DNA from: Fervidobacterium sp.
Lineage (GTDB): Bacteria; Thermotogota; Thermotogae; Thermotogales; Fervidobacteriaceae
Reading direction: 5' to 3'
DNA: 7,451 nt
Assembly: GCA_003522805.1 (NCBI GenBank)
Contig: DPIB01000220.1
Location: forward strand, 1 to 7,451
This document shows, piece after piece, positions 1 through 7,181 of this stretch (the stretch's first letter is position 1; every line of letters starts with the position of its first letter). The notes beneath the pieces are model-generated. The model was not told the DNA's origin, made no database searches, and saw only the letters and a list, made by a program, of their open reading frames with translations. Position numbers and translations under genes: made by a program.

Positions 1-374
1 AGGTGGTGGGATGGTTTAACTTTTATATCTCCACCATAAGTTCCTATTAATTTAGAATCCGCATTAGAAATGGCAACATAATTCTTATCCCATATGAATA
101 TATAGTTATTACCTTCAAATCTCCAAGTTCCAACATTCTTCCTAACCAGCTTTTCCACTTGATCGTGTGGAATCAGTCCAGCCTTTTCCATATCATATAT
201 TGATTGAACCTGTGCGTAAACTGCATTGACAAGATCCTGGATCTTCTCCGTCTTTTCACTTTCGATGGCACTTCTTAGATTTACTATCGCTAGAATAGCA
301 AATCCTACGGTGATAACTACTATTGCAGCAATAGCTAGTATCAAAAATGTCGAGAATACACTCTTTTTTGGCAT
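1..374 (-). CDS. Methyl-accepting chemotaxis protein, Cache-type sensor, N-terminal part (cut by window edge)
   Basis: The gene starts with ATG at 374 and reads left off the window, so only about 124 residues are visible. A strong ribosome binding site (AGGGAGG, complement of 382-388) lies 7 bases upstream and fixes the start. The protein opens with MPKKS and one long hydrophobic segment (about residues 7-32), the uncleaved first transmembrane helix of a chemoreceptor. The extracytoplasmic part that follows has a long helix (IYDMEKAGLIPHDQVEKLV, residues 59-77) and then WRFEGNNYIFIWDKNY (84-99) and a late ...SKLIGT. This helix plus 'NNYIFI.D' arrangement is typical of single-Cache (sCache_2 type) sensors of chemotaxis receptors. 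The HAMP and signalling domains, expected beyond the edge, cannot be seen, so a Cache histidine kinase or cyclase is not excluded. The ligand is unknown; family members often bind small organic acids. It is divergent from the glycerol operon. Confidence 0.8.
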   Translation of the reverse strand, partial: MPKKSVFSTFLILAIAAIVVITVGFAILAIVNLRSAIESEKTEKIQDLVNAVYAQVQSIYDMEKAGLIPHDQVEKLVRKNVGTWRFEGNNYIFIWDKNYVAISNADSKLIGTYGGDIKVKPSHH

Positions 375-427
375 ATGACAGCCTCCCTCTGTAAGATGAT
401 CTTCCAAGTCATGGTATGCTAACAATG

Positions 428-456
428 ATTATACCACACCTATCTGATTATGCCTG
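428..456 (-). promoter_or_regulatory. Extended -10 promoter for the chemoreceptor gene
   Basis: Read on the minus strand, a perfect TATAAT (complement of 428-433) is preceded by TGG, giving an extended -10 (TGnTATAAT). The hexamer 17 bases further upstream (complement of 451-456, CAGGCA) matches TTGACA at only three of six positions, as is common when the -10 is extended. Transcription would start near 421, leaving a 5' leader of about 45 bases before the ATG at 374. The 12 bases GTGTGGTATAAT are identical to those in the internal promoter at 2349-2360. Confidence 0.6.
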
Positions 457-548
457 GGTTCGATAATATATAGTTGATTTCTTTACTTAGTCTAAATTAC
501 TGTATTCAAATGTATAACCTTTAAGAAAAATCACAAAATACTAGAAAA

Positions 549-572
549 AAGAAGTATTTTGAAAATATTCTT
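549..572. repeat. AT-rich palindrome, possible operator
   Basis: The half AAGAA-g-TATTTT is followed, after one central G, by AAAATA-TTCTT. All eleven half-site bases pair, with a single extra G at 554 on the left. It is flanked more loosely by ACTAGA (540-545) and TCTAGT (584-589). The near-zero loop and lack of a T tract argue against a terminator, so a dimeric regulator site between the divergent promoters is possible. AT-rich DNA yields such palindromes by chance fairly often, so confidence is low. Confidence 0.3.
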
Positions 573-614
573 GAATAATAGTCTCTAGTCTCTGCTAATC
601 GTTTGAAGTTAATC

Positions 615-643
615 TTGGGAAAAAGAGAAAAGAAGAATAGAAT
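615..643 (+). promoter_or_regulatory. Probable sigma-70 type promoter of glpK
   Basis: TTGGGA (615-620, four of six consensus bases) and TAGAAT (638-643, five of six) are separated by exactly 17 bases. The predicted start is near 650, which includes the whole leader switch (from 678) and gives a leader of about 158 bases. A perfect TTGACA lies at 648-653, but its best partner (TAATGT, 672-677) is poor. It would also start transcription at about 683, inside the 5' arm of the antiterminator stem, so the upstream pair is preferred. Confidence 0.5.
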
Positions 644-677
644 GCAATTGACACTCGAACCTCAATATAGGTAATGT

Positions 678-698
678 TAAGGTGGAGAATGAGAGAAA

Positions 699-704
<6 letters not shown>
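678..704 (+). promoter_or_regulatory. glpK leader antiterminator hairpin, probable GlpP target
   Basis: TAAGGT (678-683) pairs with ACCTTA (699-704) around a 15-base loop, GGAGAATGAGAGAAA (684-698), that is purine at 14 of 15 positions. The 3' arm is also the outer 5' arm of the terminator at 699-763, so the two structures exclude one another. An almost identical element stands before the next gene at 2378-2406. In Bacillus subtilis the glycerol-3-phosphate-bound GlpP protein prevents termination in glp leaders. A glpP gene is present at 5536-6099, so GlpP binding to this hairpin is a strong inference but is not shown here. Confidence 0.7.
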
Positions 705-2304
<1,600 letters not shown>

Positions 2305-2348
2305 GAAAGGGTAATAAAGGAATGATATTAGTACCAATAACGATGGTA

Positions 2349-2360
2349 GTGTGGTATAAT
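2349..2360 (+). promoter_or_regulatory. Internal extended -10 promoter upstream of the dehydrogenase genes
   Basis: TATAAT (2355-2360) is perfect and is preceded by TGG, an extended -10. The hexamer 17 bases upstream (2332-2337, TACCAA) has almost no -35 character. Transcription would begin near 2367, about 11 bases before the antiterminator stem at 2378, giving a leader of roughly 114 bases. It would let the dehydrogenase genes and glpP be expressed independently of glpK, still subject to the second attenuator. Confidence 0.65.
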
Positions 2361-2377
2361 AATTAAAAGTAGATACA

Positions 2378-2406
2378 ATATGGTGGAGACCAAGAGAAAA
2401 CCATAT
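2378..2406 (+). promoter_or_regulatory. Second antiterminator hairpin, probable GlpP target
   Basis: ATATGGT (2378-2384) pairs with ACCATAT (2400-2406) around a 15-base loop, GGAGACCAAGAGAAA (2385-2399). The loop differs from the glpK copy at only three adjacent positions. The stem differs from the glpK copy by a compensatory A-T to T-A change (AAGGT/ACCTT to ATGGT/ACCAT). The 3' arm forms part of the terminator at 2397-2454, so the same switch logic applies. Confidence 0.7.
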
Positions 2407-2454
2407 CCTAAAAACGAGATTATTCTCGTGAGAAGGGATATGGTTTTCATTTTT
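2397..2454 (+). terminator. Conditional intrinsic terminator between glpK and the dehydrogenase gene
   Basis: The outer stem pairs AAAACCATATCC (2397-2408) with GGATATGGTTTT (2436-2447), 12 Watson-Crick pairs. The inner stem pairs ACGAGA (2414-2419) with TCTCGT (2424-2429) around TTAT. The T tract is interrupted (TTTT, CA, then five Ts at 2450-2454). It lies between the internal promoter and the start at 2481, so it attenuates that promoter and also any read-through from glpK. Confidence 0.75.
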
Positions 2455-2480
2455 GCAAAAGATGAGGAGGGTTAGCAGAA

Positions 2481-3908
2481 ATGATTGCTGTTATAGGTGG
2501 AGGTATAGTCGGAGGTTTGATAGCTAGGGAAATCAATAAATACATAGAAGACGTGTATTTATTCGAAGCAAAAAACAGTATAGGCACAGGTATTACAAAA
2601 GGGAATTCTGGTATTATCCATGGCGGGTACGATGATCCGCCAGGAAGCTTGAGGGCTCAACTCTGTTACATAGGTAATCAACTATATGACGAAATCTCAC
2701 GAGAGCTTTCTATCGAAGTCAGAAGAATAGGTTCACACGTAATTGCTTTAGATGAAAGTGAGCTAGCAAAAATAAATGAATTAGAAGAAAAGGCAGCAAA
2801 GAACAATGTTAAGGAGTATCGCATCTTAGAGAGAAATGATTTATTCGACATGGAACCGAACTTAAATGCAGATGCGCTGATGTCTTTTTATTGTCCTATA
2901 GCAGGCGTAACTGAACCATGGAAAGTTGCCATGCAGTCAGTAAAGTCTGTTGAACTCAACGGTGGAAAGGTATTGAAGAACAAGAAGCTCGTGGAAGTGA
3001 AAAGGAAAGATAATAAGTTTGAATTGTCATTTGAAGACGGAAGCGTTTATACCGCCGATTTGGTGATAAATGCTGCGGGATTGTATGCAGATGAGGTCGC
3101 AAGACTGTTTGGAGATGAAGTGCCTGCCATTTTTCCGGTAAAGGGAGAATACTTTCTTTTAGGTAAAGATGTAAAATATGTAAATTCAGTCATCTTTCCT
3201 ATGCCTTCTGAGTTAACAAAGGGATGCTTAGTCATTCCTACAGTAGATGGTGGCTACTTAGCAGGTCCAACTGCTCACGAGGTAAAGTCGAAACAAGATT
3301 TCTCCACAACAAGAGACGGCCTTGCGGAAGTCAAAGAAAAGTCTTTAAGGCTGGTCCCTTCTTTAGATTTTTCGAGAAATGTTGTCAAAACGTTTGCTGG
3401 TTTGAGGCCGGAAAGCAGAGAAAAGGACTTCTATATAGATATTGGTAAGAGTAGTGTTATCCACGTTTCTGGCATTCGTTCGCCGGGTCTGACTGCAGCA
3501 CCTGCGATTGCGCGATACGTTGTTGAATATCTTATTCAAGAGAAATTGCATATCAATTTGGAGAAGAGAAAAGATTACATCAGCCATGTAGAGAAAATCC
3601 CACATTTTGTGGATACTGATTACGGATATTGGGTCAGAGCCATTGAACAAGACCCAGAGGCAGGAGAGATCGTATGTTTTTGTAACGAGGTTACGAAAAG
3701 AGAGATAAGAGAAGCGATAAGAAATGGTGCTAGGACAATAGACGAAGTCAAATTTGCAACCCGGATTTCTTTTGGTGAGTGTCAGGGAAGTTTTTGCGTT
3801 TCGAAAATATTGAAGATGATATGTGAGGAGACTGGATTAGAACCAAAGGATGTGCTACAGAATGAAAAGGGCTCTTGGATTATCGATTCAGAGGTGAGGA
3901 CAATATGA
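2481..3908 (+). CDS. glpA: GlpA-like FAD-dependent glycerol-3-phosphate dehydrogenase with BFD-type [2Fe-2S] domain
   Basis: The protein is predicted to oxidise glycerol-3-phosphate to dihydroxyacetone phosphate on a bound FAD. The N-terminal DAO-family domain has the dinucleotide fold VIGGGIVGG (4-12), then GNSGIIHGGY (41-50), INAAGLYAD (196-204) and AGLRPESREKDFYI (306-319), whose Arg is typical of substrate contact in this family, and GIRSPGLTAAPAIA (331-344). The C-terminal segment (about 396-450) is a BFD-like Fer2 domain with Cys399, Cys401, Cys434 and Cys439 (CxC...CxxxxC), expected to hold a [2Fe-2S] cluster. At 475 residues it is shorter than E. coli GlpA. GAGGAGG at 2464-2470 supports the ATG. 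Its stop overlaps the next start (ATGA, 3905-3908), implying translational coupling and probably a complex. The same fold includes 2-hydroxyglutarate dehydrogenases; the substrate is assigned mainly from the glpK/glpP context. Confidence 0.88.
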   Translation: MIAVIGGGIVGGLIAREINKYIEDVYLFEAKNSIGTGITKGNSGIIHGGYDDPPGSLRAQLCYIGNQLYDEISRELSIEVRRIGSHVIALDESELAKINELEEKAAKNNVKEYRILERNDLFDMEPNLNADALMSFYCPIAGVTEPWKVAMQSVKSVELNGGKVLKNKKLVEVKRKDNKFELSFEDGSVYTADLVINAAGLYADEVARLFGDEVPAIFPVKGEYFLLGKDVKYVNSVIFPMPSELTKGCLVIPTVDGGYLAGPTAHEVKSKQDFSTTRDGLAEVKEKSLRLVPSLDFSRNVVKTFAGLRPESREKDFYIDIGKSSVIHVSGIRSPGLTAAPAIARYVVEYLIQEKLHINLEKRKDYISHVEKIPHFVDTDYGYWVRAIEQDPEAGEIVCFCNEVTKREIREAIRNGARTIDEVKFATRISFGECQGSFCVSKILKMICEETGLEPKDVLQNEKGSWIIDSEVRTI

Positions 3909-5122
3909 GATACGAAACAGATGTAACAGTTATAGGTGCAGGTGGAGCGGGCATGGCAGCGGCTTTGTCTGCGCACAGGAACGGGGCAGACGTTATCCTT
4001 ATCGAACGCGAAGAAGAAAGTGGTGGAGTTCTAAATCAATGCATACACAACGGCTTTGGCTTGCACTACTATAGAAAGGATCTGACAGGGCCTGAGTTTA
4101 AGGAGACTCTTGAGGAAGAACTTGCAACAACGAATGTAAAGGTACTTGAAGGAACATTCGTTTTGGACGTAAGCAAAGATAAGAAGATAACTTTTGTGAA
4201 TAGCAAAGGAATCCATGAGGTAAAGACAAAGGCTCTAGTCATGACAACAGGTGCAAGGGAAAGGCATTTCAATTCCCTGGGTATTCCTGGGGACAGAGTG
4301 AGTGGCATTTTTACTGCAGGGGTTGCCCAAAAATATATAAACCTTCAAAATCTAAAACCAGCAAATAGTGCTTTAATAGTCGGCTCTGGAGATATTGGGT
4401 TGATAATGGCTCGAAGACTACATCTAGAAGGCATAGAAGTGAAAGGCGTTGTGGAGATTCTACCTTATCCTGGGGGATTGGAAAGGAACGTTCAACAATG
4501 CTTGAGAGATTACAATATACCGCTTTACCTTTCGCATAGTGTAACAAGAGTTGAAGGCAAGAACAGACTAGACAAGGTGTACGTATCTCAGATTGACGAG
4601 GCTGGGAGAATCGTCCCAAACTCAGAGAGAGTCTTTAATGTTGATGCCCTTATCACCTCTGTTGGGCTCATACCATCTGTAAAACCGGTGGAATTTGTCA
4701 GGACTGGTCCCGGATTCATCACAACGAATACAAATCAAACAACCGCTGATTGGATATTTGCAGCAGGCAACTGTACTGTGATATTTGACCTGGTTGATTA
4801 TGTTGCAAGAGAGGGAGAGAAAGCTGGAAAATATGCAGCACTCTATGCGAAAAATGAATACGTCCCTGAAGAGAGAATTACTATCAAGAAAGGGAAGAAC
4901 ATAAACATAATACATCCATCTTACATAGATCCAAATGAGTCGACAAAACTATACGTAAGAGTATCCAAAGTCTTTCAAAGAGCCGAAATAACAGTGGAAC
5001 CTTTGGGGATAGAAATAATCGAAGAGGAAGCCAGGCCTTCTGAAATGATAGAAATCCACATCAAATCATTCAAGGAGAAAAGAATAAAAGAAATAGAGGT
5101 GAGTGCACATGAACTTGGTTGA
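3905..5122 (+). CDS. FAD/NAD(P)-dependent oxidoreductase, GlpA partner subunit (functional analogue of GlpB)
   Basis: This is a 405-residue member of the two-dinucleotide-domain pyridine nucleotide-disulphide oxidoreductase superfamily (Pyr_redox_2). The FAD motif is VIGAGGAGMAAA (9-20) with acidic IERE at 33-36. The second Rossmann motif, ALIVGSGDIGLIMARR (156-171), implies NAD(P)H binding. A late FAD contact is IFAAGNC (284-290). The redox CxxC of disulphide reductases is absent; Cys46 in GGVLNQCIHNGFG stands alone. Its likely role is to pass electrons from the GlpA-like subunit to NAD(P) or another carrier. The start is the ATG at 3905 with GAGGTGAGG at 3891-3899; an in-frame ATG at 3875 lies within the upstream gene and has no good ribosome site. 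It overlaps the previous gene by 4 bases and the next by 14. The exact electron acceptor cannot be read from sequence. Confidence 0.85.
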   Translation: MRYETDVTVIGAGGAGMAAALSAHRNGADVILIEREEESGGVLNQCIHNGFGLHYYRKDLTGPEFKETLEEELATTNVKVLEGTFVLDVSKDKKITFVNSKGIHEVKTKALVMTTGARERHFNSLGIPGDRVSGIFTAGVAQKYINLQNLKPANSALIVGSGDIGLIMARRLHLEGIEVKGVVEILPYPGGLERNVQQCLRDYNIPLYLSHSVTRVEGKNRLDKVYVSQIDEAGRIVPNSERVFNVDALITSVGLIPSVKPVEFVRTGPGFITTNTNQTTADWIFAAGNCTVIFDLVDYVAREGEKAGKYAALYAKNEYVPEERITIKKGKNINIIHPSYIDPNESTKLYVRVSKVFQRAEITVEPLGIEIIEEEARPSEMIEIHIKSFKEKRIKEIEVSAHELG

Positions 5123-5546
5123 GTACAAAAAGAAGAAAATAATCTGTACCAATTGTCCTTTGGGCTGCAAAATAAACCTGATTTATACTGATGCAGATGA
5201 GGTAGAGATAATAGAAGCCCAGGGCAATACGTGTAAAAGAGGGCTGGAATTTGCTAAGCAAGAGATTACCGACCCTGTAAGAGTGGTTGTTACAAGTGTA
5301 AAGGTCGAAGATGGGGAAATTCCTATGACCTCTGTCAGGTCTGACAAACCAGTTCCCCTAAGACTTATGGAAGAGATAATGGATGTAATAAGAGAAATAA
5401 AAGTGAACGCACCAGTTGTAAAAGGGGATATAATAGTAGAGAACATCTTAAACACAGGTGCCAACATAATAAGCACCAGAACTGTTAACAGTAGAGATTC
5501 AAAGAGTAAAGAACAGAAGAAACTAAAGGAGAATTATGATGGTTAG
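5109..5546 (+). CDS. DUF1667 family four-cysteine protein, probable Fe-S electron-transfer subunit
   Basis: The protein is small, soluble and 145 residues long. The N-terminus holds CTNCPLGC (13-20) and then GNTCKRG (39-45), giving C-x2-C-x3-C-x21-C (Cys13, 16, 20, 42). This spacing resembles the N-terminal [4Fe-4S] domain of molybdopterin oxidoreductases. The following EITDPVRVVVTSV (52-64) and the LMEEIMDVIREI region are typical of DUF1667, a family repeatedly found beside glycerol-3-phosphate oxidation genes. No membrane segment is seen. The start is taken as the ATG at 5109 with GAGGTGAG at 5096-5103; a GTG at 5103 lies inside that ribosome site. The overlaps with both neighbours suggest it is made with, and joins, the two flavoproteins. 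The tail beyond residue 125 is Lys/Glu-rich and probably flexible. The cluster type is inferred from spacing only. Confidence 0.82.
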   Translation: MNLVEYKKKKIICTNCPLGCKINLIYTDADEVEIIEAQGNTCKRGLEFAKQEITDPVRVVVTSVKVEDGEIPMTSVRSDKPVPLRLMEEIMDVIREIKVNAPVVKGDIIVENILNTGANIISTRTVNSRDSKSKEQKKLKENYDG

Positions 5547-6099
5547 TCTGAATGATTTAATAGTAGAGAATACTATAATCCCTGGAATTAGAAATTTGAA
5601 CGATTTGGAAGACGCACTAAAGTCAACGTCACCTATAATATTCTTGCTAACAGGCTCGATACTCGATCTGGAAGATATATCATCCAGAGCTAAAGAAGCA
5701 AAAAAGGTGCTGATGATAAACGTTGATCTTTTAGAAGGCATTGCTTCAGATAGAAAAGGTATAGAATTCCTCGCAAAAAAGGGCTTTTGCGATGGAATAA
5801 TATCTACAAAGACCAATGCTATAAGAGCCGCAATGAAAGAGAATCTGTTGGCGATACAAAGGGTTTTCTTAATAGATTCAGGTGTCTTGAGATCTATCAG
5901 AGACTTTGTTGAAAGTTCATCCCCCCCAGATGCTTTCGAAATACTGCCTGCGATAGCTGCCCCGTACTTTATAGAGAACGTTCATTCTAAGGCACTGATC
6001 ATCGCGGGTGGATTGATTACCAAGAAAGAAGAAGTAGATGCCCTTTTTGAAAAGGGAGTAAGAGGCATTTCTACCAGTGCCAAGGATTTATGGTTCTAA
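5536..6099 (+). CDS. glpP: Glycerol-3-phosphate-responsive antiterminator GlpP
   Basis: This is an RNA-binding regulator of the G3P_antiterm family with a TIM-barrel fold. In Bacillus subtilis GlpP with glycerol-3-phosphate prevents termination in glp leaders. The 187 residues have the family pattern IIPGIRN (14-20), IIFLLTGSILDL (34-45), INVDLLEGI (61-69), GIISTKTN (87-94), IQRVFLIDS (107-115), FEILPAIAAP (134-143), IIAGGLI (155-161) and GISTSAKDLW (177-186). The AGG and STSA turns near the end are where a barrel phosphate site would lie. The usual vHiDL motif carries Asn62 in place of His. The ribosome site AAGGAG (5526-5531) serves ATG 5536 or the adjacent ATG 5539; the latter has the better spacing (7 bases), so the protein may be one residue shorter. 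It overlaps the DUF1667 gene by 11 bases and ends the operon. Its likely targets are the two leaders at 678-763 and 2378-2454. Confidence 0.93.
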   Translation: MMVSLNDLIVENTIIPGIRNLNDLEDALKSTSPIIFLLTGSILDLEDISSRAKEAKKVLMINVDLLEGIASDRKGIEFLAKKGFCDGIISTKTNAIRAAMKENLLAIQRVFLIDSGVLRSIRDFVESSSPPDAFEILPAIAAPYFIENVHSKALIIAGGLITKKEEVDALFEKGVRGISTSAKDLWF

Positions 6100-6135
6100 G
6101 AAATAGAAATAGTTGAAGCCCTATCACAAGCCTTG

Positions 6136-7161
6136 TTACAACCTTACCACTTCGTAGCCGTCTTCAGCCTTTGCCTTCTTGCTGAGTTGCTTGATAAGTT
6201 CGTTGACTATTGGCCGCCAATCACCGACTATGCCGAGGTCTGCAACTTTCATGATCGGTGCATCGGCGTCTTTGTTTATTGCTACAATGTATGTGCTTTC
6301 GTTGATACCAGCAAGATGCTGAATTGCGCCGGATATGCCTACCGCTATGTAGAGTTTTGGTCTTACTACTTTACCAGTTTGCCCTACTTGTCTATCTTTT
6401 TCGATCCACCCGTTATCCACTGCAGCGCGTGAACCTGCTACTGTACCGCCGAGCAGGTCGGCAAGCTTTCTGAGCTTTTCAAAACCTTCCGCTGAACCAA
6501 TTCCTCTACCACCACTTACAATTACCTGCGCCTGTGAGATATCCACGTCTTCTTTGATCTTTTCGAAGAAATCTTCTACAACGATTCTTGCATCTTCCCA
6601 TCTAATTGAAGGTACATACTCCACGACTTCTCCTGTTCTCGATAGATTTGGCGCTTTTAATTCAAACACACCGGGCCTTACCGTAGCCATTTGTGGCCTG
6701 TGATTTGGGCAGACTATCGTTGCCATCAAATTTCCACCGAATGCTGGGCGGGTCATGAGGAGTAACTTACTCTCTTTGTCTATTTCCAGCTGAGTACAAT
6801 CTGCTGTAAGACCTGTCTTCAACCTTGCAGCAAGTCTTGGACCCAACTCTCTACCAAGTTGAGTTGCACCGATAAGTAATATCTCGGGCTTTTCCTTTTC
6901 TACAACTTCATGCAATGCCTTTGTGTAAAGGTCTGCATTGTATATCTCAAGTAGTTCGTTCTGAACAAGAACAACTTTGTCTGCACCATACTGAATGAGT
7001 GTAGTAGCTAAGCAATCTATTTCTTTTCCAATAGTAACTGCAGTTACTTTTGTATCTATCTCTTTTGCCAGTTCAGCTGCCTTACCCAGTAATTCAAGAC
7101 CTACTCTGTGAAGGTTAACATTTTCCTGTTGACAAAAGACCACTATCATTTTCATCACCAT
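6136..7161 (-). CDS. etfA: Electron transfer flavoprotein alpha subunit
   Basis: EtfA forms a soluble heterodimer with EtfB that accepts electrons from dehydrogenases on FAD. The N-terminal domain (about 1-195) starts with VVFCQQENVNLHRVGLELLG and contains ILLIGATQLGRELGPRLAAR (94-113). The C-terminal FAD domain has SGGRGIGS (216-223), SRAAVDNGW (244-252), RQVGQTGKVVRPKLYIAVG (257-275), GISGAIQHLAG (275-285), INKDADAPI (295-303) and ADLGIVGD (307-314), all diagnostic. The full length (341) is normal for a bacterial EtfA. No ferredoxin extension is present. Starts at 7161, 7155 and 7149 are all in frame; GGTGA (7159-7155) best fits 7149, so the N-terminus may be 2-4 residues shorter. It lies 20 bases after etfB and faces the glycerol operon, ending 36 bases from glpP. 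Whether it is of the bifurcating type cannot be settled without EtfB's N-terminal part and the partner genes. Confidence 0.96.
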   Translation of the reverse strand: MVMKMIVVFCQQENVNLHRVGLELLGKAAELAKEIDTKVTAVTIGKEIDCLATTLIQYGADKVVLVQNELLEIYNADLYTKALHEVVEKEKPEILLIGATQLGRELGPRLAARLKTGLTADCTQLEIDKESKLLLMTRPAFGGNLMATIVCPNHRPQMATVRPGVFELKAPNLSRTGEVVEYVPSIRWEDARIVVEDFFEKIKEDVDISQAQVIVSGGRGIGSAEGFEKLRKLADLLGGTVAGSRAAVDNGWIEKDRQVGQTGKVVRPKLYIAVGISGAIQHLAGINESTYIVAINKDADAPIMKVADLGIVGDWRPIVNELIKQLSKKAKAEDGYEVVRL

Positions 7162-7181
7162 CCCATCGATATTAATGTGTG

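Noticed and set aside
648..677. TTGACA (648-653) as the glpK promoter -35
   Set aside because: The -35 is perfect but the best -10 at proper spacing (TAATGT) is poor, and transcription would start near 683, deleting the antiterminator 5' arm. It is kept only as an alternative to 615-643.
2411..2454. Simple end-of-gene terminator for glpK
   Set aside because: The hairpin is preceded by its own promoter and by the same antiterminator element as in the glpK leader, so an attenuator for the downstream genes explains it better.
4311..4915. Minus-strand open frames (4311-4619 and 4622-4915) opposite the FAD/NAD oxidoreductase
   Set aside because: They lie opposite a well-conserved gene, have no ribosome sites and show no recognisable domain.
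6133..6432. 99-codon plus-strand open frame antisense to etfA
   Set aside because: It lies entirely opposite the conserved FAD domain of etfA; the Cys/Tyr-rich composition is typical of an antisense shadow.
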